A DNA stretch of 64,000 nt, from NCBI RefSeq assembly GCF_001887355.1, contig NZ_MPIN01000014.1, positions 62,001-126,000 of the forward strand, in the 5' to 3' direction. Origin of the DNA: Cystobacter ferrugineus (GTDB lineage Bacteria; Myxococcota; Myxococcia; Myxococcales; Myxococcaceae). The notes beneath the pieces are model-generated. The model worked only from the letters and a program-made list of their open reading frames with translations, was not told the DNA's origin and did not search any database. The position numbers and the translations under genes were made by a program. Below, in pieces: positions 32,813 to 42,809 of the stretch (positions are counted from its first letter, which is position 1; every line of letters begins with the position of its first letter).

Positions 32813-34053
32813 GCCCGCCCGTCGCCGTGGCCTCCCCGTCCGCCGCCCCCAATAGCACCTACGCGCTGTTCATCCTCTCGCTCATCAACCTGGTCAACTA
32901 CCTCGACCGGTACATCGTCACGGTCGCCCTGCCCCACATCCAGCGCGACTTCCAGCTCGACAACACCCAGGCGGGACTGCTCGGCAGCTTCTTCATGGTG
33001 GTGTTCATGCTGGCCTCGCCCATCAGCGGCTTCCTGGGCGATCGCGTTCCGCGCCGCTTCCTGGTGGCCGGAGGCGTGCTCCTCTGGAGCCTCGCCACGG
33101 GGGCCTCGGGACTGGCGAGCACCTTCGCCGCGCTGATGGTGGCGCGTGCGTGCGTGGGCATCGGCGAGGCGGGCTATGGTGCGGTGGCCCCCTCCATCAT
33201 CTCCGACCTCTTCCCGCGCGAGCAGCGCACGCGCGTGTTGTCCATCTTCTACATCGCCATCCCCGTGGGCGCGGCGGCCGGCTACGGGCTCGGCGGCTGG
33301 TTGAGCAACGCCTACTCGTGGCACGTGGCCTTCTACGTCGGAGGCGTGCCGGGCATCATCCTCGCCGTCATGGCCTTCTTCATGCCCGAGCCCCAGCGCG
33401 GCGCCATGGATGGTCCGGAGGCCCAGAAGAAGCTGCCCTTCCTCGTGGGCCTCAAGGGCCTGGGGCGCAACCCCGCCTTCTGGTGGACCACGAGCGGCTA
33501 CACCCTGATGACGTTCTCCATCGGCGGACTGGCCTTCTGGCTGCCTTCCTTCCTCGTCAACGAGCGGGCGATGACACTGGATCGCGCGGGCTTCCTCTCC
33601 GGGGCGGTCACCGCGCTGGCGGGCCTGACGGGGACGATCGCCGGCGGCTGGCTGGGAGACCGGATGGACCAACGGATGCCGGGCGGAGGTCTGCGCCTGT
33701 CGGGCGTGGGGCTGCTGCTCGCCGCGCCGCTCATGGTCCTGGCGGTGAGGGTGTCGGCGCACGCCCCCATGTTCGCCATCATCTTCCTGGCCCAGTTCCT
33801 CATCTTCCTCAACAGCGGGCCCATCAACGCGGCCATCGTCAATGGCGTGCCCCCCGCCTTCCGCGCCTTCGCCATGGGGCTCAACGTCCTCTTCATCCAC
33901 ATGCTGGGCGACGCCCTGTCCCCCACGGTGATTGGTAAGCTGGCGGACGTCAGCAGCCTCGCCGTGGCCATCCAGGTGAACGCGATTCCCGTGCTTCTGG
34001 GAGGGCTCGCGCTATTGATGGCGGGCAAGGCGTTCCGGCACGTGAACGCCTGA
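32809..34053 (+). CDS. MFS transporter (spinster-like)
   Basis: This 414-residue transporter has about 12 transmembrane helices, starting with STYALFILSLINLVNYLDRYIV. The loop 2-3 signature FLGDRVPRRFLVAGG is present, as is the second-half GGWLGDRMDQR. The LDRYIV and GIGEAGYGAVAPSIISD motifs match the spinster/sphingosine-transporter-like branch of the superfamily, which carries lipids or small organic anions in various organisms. The substrate here is unknown. It starts at TTG 32809 overlapping the previous TGA. Confidence 0.88.
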   Translation: MSPPVAVASPSAAPNSTYALFILSLINLVNYLDRYIVTVALPHIQRDFQLDNTQAGLLGSFFMVVFMLASPISGFLGDRVPRRFLVAGGVLLWSLATGASGLASTFAALMVARACVGIGEAGYGAVAPSIISDLFPREQRTRVLSIFYIAIPVGAAAGYGLGGWLSNAYSWHVAFYVGGVPGIILAVMAFFMPEPQRGAMDGPEAQKKLPFLVGLKGLGRNPAFWWTTSGYTLMTFSIGGLAFWLPSFLVNERAMTLDRAGFLSGAVTALAGLTGTIAGGWLGDRMDQRMPGGGLRLSGVGLLLAAPLMVLAVRVSAHAPMFAIIFLAQFLIFLNSGPINAAIVNGVPPAFRAFAMGLNVLFIHMLGDALSPTVIGKLADVSSLAVAIQVNAIPVLLGGLALLMAGKAFRHVNA

Positions 34054-35166
<1,113 letters not shown>

Positions 35167-35178
35167 GCCGGCGCGGAC

Positions 35179-35943
35179 TCAGCGCGAGCCCAGGCTCCCC
35201 AGCGGAAGGCCGAAGTGCGAGAGCAGCAGTTGCTCGCGCTCCTCGGCCGCTCCGAGCACCCGCTCCACGCGGTGGCCCCCCTCCGAGAGGATGAGCCGCT
35301 CTCCACGCAGGGTCACCCGGCCACGAGGCGTCTTGCGCGTGCAGAGCAGCTCCCGGCGCAGGGGCGATCCGGGCGGCGGGTAGTCCTGGCCACGCGCCAC
35401 GAAGTCCTCCCATCGTCTCGGCTCGCGCGAGAACGCGTAGAGCCACGGGCGCGTGCCGTCCAGCTCCTCGCGGGCGAGGCTCCATTCGTCGCCCCGGGAC
35501 TCCAGGACGAACATCCGCCCCGCGGTGGGCCAGCGGCCGGGAACCAACGGCAGGGGCTCGTCGAAGGCCTCTCCGAAGCCCACGTCCACGAGCCACTTCT
35601 CCTCCAGGGCGACTTCCAGGACGAGGTGATCGAACCCGGGCGCCGTGGGCCACTCGCCCGAGGCGGACACCCGCGCCGCCAGATACGTCACCTGGAAGCC
35701 CAGCGTGCGCAGCAGCACGGCGAACAGGCCGTTGAGCTCGAAGCCCAACCCTCCCCGGTTGCCACGCACGAGCTTGTCGAAGAGCGCCTCTTCCTCGAGC
35801 ACCATGGGCCGGCCGCCCAGCACATCGAGGTTCTCGAAGGGGAGCATCTCGAGGTGCCGGATGTGCAGGCGCCGCAGCGTCTCCAGCGTGGGCTGCAACG
35901 GACCTCGGTAGCCCATCCTCTGAAGGTAGTGACCGAGCTCCAT
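35179..35943 (-). CDS. arylamine N-acetyltransferase-like protein lacking the catalytic cysteine
   Basis: This 254-residue member of the NAT family would normally move acetyl from acetyl-CoA to arylamines through a Cys-His-Asp triad. Fold features are clear: LHIRHLEMLPFENLDVLGG (residues 26-44), RGNRGGLGFELNGLF (60-74), GFDHLVLEV (His106) and WLVDVGFGE (Asp120). In RGGxCFE the cysteine is replaced: Gly67, codon GGC at 35743-35745. His and Asp are kept. It may be inactive in acetyl transfer, catalyse something else, or have a binding role. ATG 35943 fits the family start. It is the last gene of the long tam operon. Confidence 0.85.
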   Translation of the reverse strand: MELGHYLQRMGYRGPLQPTLETLRRLHIRHLEMLPFENLDVLGGRPMVLEEEALFDKLVRGNRGGLGFELNGLFAVLLRTLGFQVTYLAARVSASGEWPTAPGFDHLVLEVALEEKWLVDVGFGEAFDEPLPLVPGRWPTAGRMFVLESRGDEWSLAREELDGTRPWLYAFSREPRRWEDFVARGQDYPPPGSPLRRELLCTRKTPRGRVTLRGERLILSEGGHRVERVLGAAEEREQLLLSHFGLPLGSLGSR

Positions 35944-36009
35944 GGCACGCACCAGCATAGGGCCCACGCGCCACGTGCCCAAATCCATGCCCCCTGGGAT
36001 GTTGGCTGT

Positions 36010-38265
36010 CTACCGGCCGTTCTTGCGGACAGACAACTCCACGATGAAGTCGGGGCCCCCTTGGGCACGGCCCTCGGCCCACTCCAGCACCCCGGGACGA
36101 TCGTCCCCGGCCCACAGGCCCAGCAGCTCGTACGTCATCCACTGGGCGAGCGAGCGCGCCACCCGCTGCGCCCCCTCGCGCGACACCGTGGACAGCGAGC
36201 CCTGCGCGTCCATCAGCCCGCGCACCAGCCTCGCCGGAATCATCCAGCACTCGGCGCGCAGCGCGGGCGGCACCAGGAACAGACAGACCGAGGACTCGCT
36301 CCGGCCCAGCACCGCGTCCACCTGCTCGCGTGCCAGCCGCAGGTTCGGCGCCCACTGGCCCTCGCCCCGCTGCTCCAGCTTGCGCGCCTGCACCAGCACC
36401 GCGCGCTTCGTCGTGAGGAAGCCCTCCACCTCCACCGTCAGCACGAAGCCCAGCTCCACTCCGGCCGGCCTCGTCCCCTCCGCGGTCTCCGTCCCCTGCC
36501 CCGCATCCTCGCGGCGCCGGTACTGGAAGCCCAGCTCCAGGGGCACGGGCTGTCCCTGCGCGAGGAGGATCGACAGGTCCGAGCGGATGCTGTCCACCTC
36601 GGTCTTCAGCTCCTCCAGCAACCGGGACACCAGGACGGACTCGTCCTCCCGGAAGTGCTCCGGGTAGCGCGCGGAGAAGTCCCGCTCCACACGGCCGAAG
36701 GCGCCCAGGAGCAGTTCCTCCAGATCCCGGTCCCTCAGCCACGTCCGGCCGCCCCCGAGCGTCAGGGCCCCGGCGGAGCGCAGATGCCGCAAGGCGCCCG
36801 TCAGGGTCGCGGGAGTCTCCGGCTCGGAGGACTCGGGCCCCGCCGCGAGCCACGCGTTGATGGCCCGCACGCGGAAGCGCACCCGCGTGGAGGGGTGATC
36901 TCCCAGCCGGCGCAAGAGCCTGCGATCCGTGGACGTCTTCACCAGCGACAGCGTCACCAGCTCGGCCTCGGAGGCGGCCGCGTCCGGCGCGCACCACAGG
37001 ACGAACTCCATCGCCGCCTTGCGCAGCACGGGCTTCTTCGCATAGCGGCGCGTCACCTCCTGCCGCCACGCCGCCAGCTCGTCCGCGCCGGGCCGGTGCT
37101 CCGACTCCATGCGGGGCCACAGCTCCGCGCACTCCTCGGCGAGCCACTCCAGGGCGTCCGCCACCGGCAGGCTCCGCACCCGCTCGCGCGCCCGGTTGCG
37201 GCACTCGAAGGCATCCTCCGCGCCCTGGCGCAGCGCTACCCGGAACAGCCGCTCCTCCACCCACAACAACACGAGCGCCAGTCCCGGCTCGGCCTTGGGC
37301 ACCAGCCGCTCCCAGCAGGTGTCCACCACCCGCCGGTGCCTCGCGAGCTCCCGATCCTCGTGAAGGCTCGCCACCACCGCGTTCAGGGACGCGCGCAGGC
37401 CTTCCACGGGCGGCTCGAAGGAGACCAGCACCTCACTGAGGTTGTCGATGACCGCCACCGCGCCTGCCTCCTCCAGATTCCGGGCGAGCAGCAGGCCCGC
37501 CCGAGTGCACCAGCGCGCCTCGCGCTTGCCATGCGCGTAACACCCCAGGAAACCGCGCAGCTCGCCCGGGCCCCGCGCCGAGGCCACGAGCTGGAAGAGC
37601 TTCTCCTCGAGGATGTCGCGGCACTCACGCCAGGGAATCTTCGCCGCCCGCTCGCGGATGAAGGCCACCAGCTTGTCGCGGCCCTCGCGCAGGTGCGGCA
37701 GCAGCTCCCGGAGCTGATCCAACCGGCCGATGAGCCGCTTGTCCGAGCCCAGCAGCGTCTTCAGGTCCACCGACACCGTGTCGTTGAAGCACAGCACCCG
37801 GCCGTCGAACGTGCAGCGCACGCCGCTCACCAGGCGCCGCAGCTCATCCGGGTGGCGCTTGAGGTAGCGCGCGACCACCTTGGACAGCTCGGCGTCCATC
37901 TCGCGCGTGAGCGGCTCGACCGCCTCGCCCTGTCCCCCGCCACGCAACGCCTGCACGAGCTGATCCTGCCGGGAGAGCAGCCGCTGGAGCAGCTCGCGTG
38001 GCGCCACCGAATAGGGCCACAGCAGCTCGCCGCTGTGGACCAGCAGGAACAGCAGCTCTCCGGGGGAGCGCGCGCCCATGTCCAGCCGGGCCCAGGTGGC
38101 CACCTGCGCCCGCTCGCGCTCCTCCAGGGTGGCCCGCCGCACCCAGTCGGTGAGCTGCTCGGCCCACTGGGGACGCGACGCGAGGACCGCGTCGGCAGGA
38201 GCGCCCGAGGCCTGCTCGTAGAGCGCCTGGAGGGAATCAGGCCAGTGGGGATCGACGGAGGACAT
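36010..38265 (-). CDS. unrecognised 751-residue protein in the tam operon
   Basis: I do not recognise this protein. It has no signal peptide or membrane span, so it should be cytoplasmic. Residues 1-530 are mainly helical and charged (for example LTREMDAELSKVVARYLKRH and LLPHLREGRDKLVAFIRER). The last 150 residues look like a separate alpha/beta domain: ELGFVLTVEVEGF, then KRAVLVQARKLEQ, then LAREQVDAVLGRSESSVCLF and a final PDFIVELSV. The V-Q-A-R-K strand followed by a Gln-containing helix resembles segments I associate with some restriction-nuclease-like families; this is weak inference. It starts 7 bases after the acyltransferase stop, so it belongs to the operon. Confidence 0.75.
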   Translation of the reverse strand: MSSVDPHWPDSLQALYEQASGAPADAVLASRPQWAEQLTDWVRRATLEERERAQVATWARLDMGARSPGELLFLLVHSGELLWPYSVAPRELLQRLLSRQDQLVQALRGGGQGEAVEPLTREMDAELSKVVARYLKRHPDELRRLVSGVRCTFDGRVLCFNDTVSVDLKTLLGSDKRLIGRLDQLRELLPHLREGRDKLVAFIRERAAKIPWRECRDILEEKLFQLVASARGPGELRGFLGCYAHGKREARWCTRAGLLLARNLEEAGAVAVIDNLSEVLVSFEPPVEGLRASLNAVVASLHEDRELARHRRVVDTCWERLVPKAEPGLALVLLWVEERLFRVALRQGAEDAFECRNRARERVRSLPVADALEWLAEECAELWPRMESEHRPGADELAAWRQEVTRRYAKKPVLRKAAMEFVLWCAPDAAASEAELVTLSLVKTSTDRRLLRRLGDHPSTRVRFRVRAINAWLAAGPESSEPETPATLTGALRHLRSAGALTLGGGRTWLRDRDLEELLLGAFGRVERDFSARYPEHFREDESVLVSRLLEELKTEVDSIRSDLSILLAQGQPVPLELGFQYRRREDAGQGTETAEGTRPAGVELGFVLTVEVEGFLTTKRAVLVQARKLEQRGEGQWAPNLRLAREQVDAVLGRSESSVCLFLVPPALRAECWMIPARLVRGLMDAQGSLSTVSREGAQRVARSLAQWMTYELLGLWAGDDRPGVLEWAEGRAQGGPDFIVELSVRKNGR

Positions 38266-38272
38266 GTGCCGC

Positions 38273-39637
38273 TTACTGCCCTGCTATCACATCCGACGTC
38301 GCGGCAGCAGACGCCAACCGCGGTTGGTACTCCCCCGCCAGCCGCTCCACCTGCTCCGCCAGTGCCCCTCCCTCGGCGAGCAGGCGGGCCTTGAGCCGCG
38401 TCCGGCTGCCCAGGGTGAAGAACACGGACACGTCATGCCGCACGACGCTCCAGCGCTCGGAGAAGTACAGCGTGAGGAGCGCGAGCGGAGGAACACCCAG
38501 CAGCACCGCCACACCCACCGGAGCGCCGAGCCACAGCCACGCCCCCGCCGTGAGCGCCGCCCACCACACGGCCGACGTCACCGCCGCCGCGAGGAACTTC
38601 ACCGTCGCCTGGACGTCCAGCTCCGCGTTGCGGCTCGCCCAGCGCGGAAACAGATAGGGCACGTAGAACAGACACAGCCCCACGAGCGACAGGGGCAGAC
38701 CCACCGCGAGCAACAACAGGTTCTTCAGCGCGAAGCGCGCCACGGGAGCGGGCTGGTACTCCAGCGACAGATCCGCGGGGTCCGCGCGCACCAGGGACAG
38801 GTGGCGCTGGAAGGTCATGAACTGGCCGCGCACCCGCTCGAAGCGCTCGGGTTGCTCCGCGCGGAACAGCTCGAGCCCCCGCGCCCAGTAGCGCAGCCGC
38901 TCCGGATCCTTCGCCTGCTTCTGGCGCAGGGCGTAGAGGTCCTCGGCCAGTTGGATGAGCGGCAGGTCCTCCCACTTCTCCAGGTTGAGGGTGACGGCGC
39001 GCAGCGCTCCGGCGATGCGCTCGGTGAGCGCGCGCACCGAGGTGGCCTCGTCCGCGCCGTCCGCGGGAAGGAAGTCGCGCACGTCGATGGGCGCGCCCAC
39101 CTCGATGAGCACCTCGCTGCGGAACAGGTGCTTGTCCGCGTACGTGAGGCCCACCGGGACGATGCGCACGGCGGCCCCCTGCTTCGCCGCCCCGAGCGCG
39201 ATGCGCGCCGCGCCCGTCTTCAGCTCCGCGAGCCCGGGCTCCGAGTGGCTCTTGCCCTCGGGAAAGAGGGTGATGGCCCGGCCCGCCACGAGCGCTCCAC
39301 GCGCCGCGTCCAGCGTGCCCTCGTTGCGGCCCATCTGCGTGGGGTCGTCCTGCTTGCGATACACGGGCAGCGCCCCGAGCCCCCGGAGCAACGCGCCGAT
39401 GACTGGAAGGCGGAAGAGCGGCTCCTTGGCGAGGAACGTCACCTGCCGGTGCGTGAGGATGAAGACGAGCGCGGGATCGATGAGCCCGTTGGGGTGATTG
39501 CCCACGAAGATGACGGGCCCCTCGGTCTCAGCCTGGGGGGCATGCACCTTCACCCGGTAGAAGAGCCGCAGCAACAGCGCCACCACCGTCCGTACGAAGC
39601 CGTAGAACACGCGCGCAGTGTACACCGGGTGGCGCAC
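38273..39637 (-). CDS. lysophospholipid acyltransferase family membrane protein
   Basis: This 454-residue PlsC-type acyltransferase has the HX4D motif VGNHPNGLIDPALVF near residue 42 and the FPEGKSHSEP motif near 127, followed by a long middle segment and two or three C-terminal transmembrane spans (NLLLLAVGLPLSLVGLCLFY, and WWAALTAGAWLWLG followed by VAVLLGVPPLALLTLYF). It would esterify lysophosphatidic acid or a similar acceptor at the inner membrane. It is longer than standard PlsC, and the extra C-terminal domain is of unknown role. GTG 39637 is preferred for its G-rich RBS; GTG 39610 is possible. It lies downstream of tamA. Confidence 0.85.
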   Translation of the reverse strand: MRHPVYTARVFYGFVRTVVALLLRLFYRVKVHAPQAETEGPVIFVGNHPNGLIDPALVFILTHRQVTFLAKEPLFRLPVIGALLRGLGALPVYRKQDDPTQMGRNEGTLDAARGALVAGRAITLFPEGKSHSEPGLAELKTGAARIALGAAKQGAAVRIVPVGLTYADKHLFRSEVLIEVGAPIDVRDFLPADGADEATSVRALTERIAGALRAVTLNLEKWEDLPLIQLAEDLYALRQKQAKDPERLRYWARGLELFRAEQPERFERVRGQFMTFQRHLSLVRADPADLSLEYQPAPVARFALKNLLLLAVGLPLSLVGLCLFYVPYLFPRWASRNAELDVQATVKFLAAAVTSAVWWAALTAGAWLWLGAPVGVAVLLGVPPLALLTLYFSERWSVVRHDVSVFFTLGSRTRLKARLLAEGGALAEQVERLAGEYQPRLASAAATSDVIAGQ

Positions 39638-39677
39638 GGCCCAATCGCCCCCCACCCCCGGCCTGGAACCCGGCGGC

Positions 39678-42600
39678 TCAGAACGCGCCGATGCTGAAGT
39701 GGATCTGCCCCCAGGGCTCGTTGAGCACCTCGTCCGGGTCCAGGTTGATGCCCACATCGAAGGCGAGCGGGCCCACGGGCGTCACGTAGCGGAAGCCGGC
39801 GCCCACCGTGTAGCGCAGCGCGGAGAACCGATAGGCCGCCTGGTCCAGCCAGAGGTTGCCCGCCTCCAGGAAGAGGCCCAGGTCGAACGAGGAGCGCACG
39901 GGGATGCGCAGCTCCGTCTTGGCCAGGGTGAACAGCTCGCCGCCCTCGCTCACGGGCGGCTGCCCCGCGAGCAGGGTCAACAGCTCCGCGCTACAGCCCG
40001 CCGGCTGGATGAGCGAGCGGCAATCGGCCACCTGACGCCGCAACTGCGCGCGCCGGTCCTCGCCGAGGATGCCGTCCTCGCGGAAGCCGCGCAGGTTGCT
40101 GGAGCCGCCCAGGAAGAAGCGCTTGGAGCCGATGACCCGGGCGTCCCTCTCCAACGGCAGGATGATGCCCGCGCGAACCGACACCGCCAGCACCGTGCCC
40201 GAGGGCAGGGGCGCGTACACGCTCGCGTTCCCCGAGAGCTTCACGTTGTGCAGGGGCAGCGCCTCCAGCGGGGTGCCGCTGCTCGTGGTTTCGTACGATT
40301 GCAGATCCCTCATCCACTCGGCGCTGGTGGACACCAACAAGCCCTTGTGGGGATTGACCGGGTTGTCGCGAAGATCCACCGACGTGGATGCACGCAACGA
40401 ATGCAGGATGAAGAAGCCGTAGGGGAAGCGCAGCCGCTCCTGGTCCGCCCGGTCCAGTGTGGCGAGCGGGCGGGTGCCGGCCTGCAGCACGTTGCCCTCC
40501 AGTTCGTACTGGAGCGCGGCGTTCAACCAGCGCGTCACCGACCAGTCCAGGCCCGTCACCGCGGCAACCCGGGAGGACAGATAGGAGGGCCGCTGCACGC
40601 GCTCGGTGATGAGATCCAACCGCGCGCCGACCTCCAGGGGCTGCAGGCCGTAGAGCCGCGGCAGCACCGCCGACAACACGGCGCGCCCACCGAAGTCATT
40701 CACCCACGGCGACGCAGCCGGACACTCCTCGGGCACCGTCGCGCACGTCACCCGGATCGCGTTCGCCTTCTCCACGCCCTGGGTGCTCCACCCCACGTAG
40801 TTGAGCTTCAACCGGGCGGACAGGTTGAGGCCGCGCCCATCCACGTTCGTGCGGGCCACGTCCAACACCAGGCGCGGACCTTCCGACAGGAAGTAGCCCC
40901 CGGCGATCTCTCCCTCCCAGCGCGGACGCTCGCGTACCTCCACGACGATGTCCTTGCTCGCCTCCGGCACCTCCGGCTTGTCCAGCCGCACCGTCACCTG
41001 CCGGAAGATGTTGAGCAGCGCGAGCCGGCGCTGGCTCTCGACGAGCTTGTCCGGCTCCACCACCTCGTCTTCCTTGAGGCGCACCGTGGCGCGCACCACG
41101 TCCTCCTCGGTCCGCGCCAGGCCGCGCACGAGGATGCGGCCCACCGTCACCCGGGGCCCGGGCTCCATCCGGAAGAGCAACGACACGCCCTCCGCCCCCG
41201 GCGTGGGTTCGGCCTCCACGCGGGCGAAGAGATAGCCCTGGCGGCTCAGCTCGGAGACCAGCTCCCGCCGGCCGGACTCCACCGTGTCGGGGTTCAGCGC
41301 ATCCCCGGGCCCCACGTGCACGAAGCGATGGCCATCGAAGCCCTGGGGCCCACCCTCCAGGCGCACCTCCGCCACCCGCAGGAGCGTGCCCTCATGCACC
41401 TCGAACCAGGCCTCGGCCGTGCCCCGCGTCAGGCGCTCGCGCAGGCGGGTGAAACGCACGTGGGCATCCAGGAAGCCGCGCTCCCGGTACGCCTCCGTCA
41501 TCGCCTCCGCGGCGTCCCGGTAGGCCTCCTCGACGAAGACGATGGCTGGATCCACCAACCACTCGCCCGGTCCCCGGCGCGAGCCATCCGGCCCCATCTC
41601 CGCCACACCCCGCAGGCGCGGCGGCGTGCCCGGCTGGGGCGTGCCGGCCCGCAGGCGCTCGGTGAGCATCTCGCGCAGCGCCTCGTTGGACAGGACCGTG
41701 TTGCCCCGGAAGTGCACCCGGCTCACGCGCAGCACGGGCCCCTCCTCGATGTCGAAGGCGAGCACCGCCACCTCCCCCTGGGGGTGCACCAGCTCGCGCG
41801 GCTCCACGTGCACGGCGTGAAAGCCCCGGTAGCGATAGAAGAGCTCGAGCCGCCGCGCCAGGCGTGCCACGGTCGCCGCGTCCAGGGGCTCCGCGCCCTC
41901 GTAGGCGAGCACCCTCCTGAGCAGCGCGTCCGCGAAGTGGTGGTTGCCGTGGAAGTGGAGGCTGAAGCGCGGACCGGCGGACAGGGGCACCACCACGGTC
42001 GCCGCACCCGCCGCCTCCTCGAGGATGGGCTGGCCCACGCTGGCGCGCCAGTGGCCGCGCTCGCGCAGCAGGGTGCGCAGCCGCTCGAGACCCGCGTCCA
42101 ACCCTCCCCGGTCCAGCACTCCGCCCACCCGCAGGCCCAGCGTGGCGAGCAGCTCGGACAGGGGCAGCCCCGGACTGCCCGTCACCGACACGGCCGCCAC
42201 CTGCGTGGGCCGGCCCTCGAAGACGGTGAAGGCGAGCGCCACGCCACCGGTCTCCTGCTCGCGCGTGAGCTCGATGCGGGCCTCGTTGTAGCCCTGGCGC
42301 CCGTAGGCCCGGGACATGGCCGTGAGGGCCGCGTCCAGGCGCTCCTCGTCGAGCCGCTGCCCCACGACGAGGCCCTGCGCCTCGAGCACGTCCAGGAGCG
42401 CCTCGTCCTTGAGGACGACATTGCCCTCCACGGCGATGCGCAGCAGGGGTTGGACGGGCGTGAGCTCGAACACCACGCGCACGCCTCCGGGCACCTCCAC
42501 CGAGCGCACGACGATGTCGGAGAAGCGCTCGCTCGCCCACAGCCGCTCCACCGAGCGCCGCACGGCACGGGCCGACAGGGCCTGGCCCTTGCGGACCGCC

Positions 42601-42809
42601 ACCAGCGCCGAGAGCCCCTCGGTGTCCGCGTCACCTGGCAGGTGCAGCTCCACGCCCATGACCGTAGGGGTTTCCGGCTGCGCCACCGCGCGCGGGGACA
42701 GCAGCCACAGGACGAACGCCAGCGCTACTCGGACTCCCAGCCCAGTTTGAGCTCGAGTCCAAGGTTGCCGAGGGTGCTGAGGGCGTTCTCGCTGTGCTCG
42801 TTGTCCCAC
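39678..42809 (-). CDS. tamA: TamA/BamA-type Omp85 outer-membrane protein with about seven POTRA domains
   Basis: This 1043-residue Omp85 protein has a signal peptide with a long basic leader (VALAFVLWLLSPRAVAQ ends near residue 44). About seven POTRA-like repeats cover residues 48 to 628, each of the form beta-alpha-alpha-beta, with landmarks RIAVEGNVVLKDEALL, AAVSVTGSPGLPLSELL, LHFHGNHHFADALL, RVHFRGNTVLSNEAL and GRILVRGLARTEEDVV. A C-terminal barrel follows from about 629, with the FFLGGSSNLRGFREDG signature and a terminal Phe. Enteric TamA has three POTRA and BamA five. It is downstream of tamB and starts at a GTG inside it, overlapping by 85 bases. It should insert or assemble outer-membrane proteins or move lipids with TamB. 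Confidence 0.9.
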   Translation of the reverse strand: MGQRAQRERPQHPRQPWTRAQTGLGVRVALAFVLWLLSPRAVAQPETPTVMGVELHLPGDADTEGLSALVAVRKGQALSARAVRRSVERLWASERFSDIVVRSVEVPGGVRVVFELTPVQPLLRIAVEGNVVLKDEALLDVLEAQGLVVGQRLDEERLDAALTAMSRAYGRQGYNEARIELTREQETGGVALAFTVFEGRPTQVAAVSVTGSPGLPLSELLATLGLRVGGVLDRGGLDAGLERLRTLLRERGHWRASVGQPILEEAAGAATVVVPLSAGPRFSLHFHGNHHFADALLRRVLAYEGAEPLDAATVARLARRLELFYRYRGFHAVHVEPRELVHPQGEVAVLAFDIEEGPVLRVSRVHFRGNTVLSNEALREMLTERLRAGTPQPGTPPRLRGVAEMGPDGSRRGPGEWLVDPAIVFVEEAYRDAAEAMTEAYRERGFLDAHVRFTRLRERLTRGTAEAWFEVHEGTLLRVAEVRLEGGPQGFDGHRFVHVGPGDALNPDTVESGRRELVSELSRQGYLFARVEAEPTPGAEGVSLLFRMEPGPRVTVGRILVRGLARTEEDVVRATVRLKEDEVVEPDKLVESQRRLALLNIFRQVTVRLDKPEVPEASKDIVVEVRERPRWEGEIAGGYFLSEGPRLVLDVARTNVDGRGLNLSARLKLNYVGWSTQGVEKANAIRVTCATVPEECPAASPWVNDFGGRAVLSAVLPRLYGLQPLEVGARLDLITERVQRPSYLSSRVAAVTGLDWSVTRWLNAALQYELEGNVLQAGTRPLATLDRADQERLRFPYGFFILHSLRASTSVDLRDNPVNPHKGLLVSTSAEWMRDLQSYETTSSGTPLEALPLHNVKLSGNASVYAPLPSGTVLAVSVRAGIILPLERDARVIGSKRFFLGGSSNLRGFREDGILGEDRRAQLRRQVADCRSLIQPAGCSAELLTLLAGQPPVSEGGELFTLAKTELRIPVRSSFDLGLFLEAGNLWLDQAAYRFSALRYTVGAGFRYVTPVGPLAFDVGINLDPDEVLNEPWGQIHFSIGAF

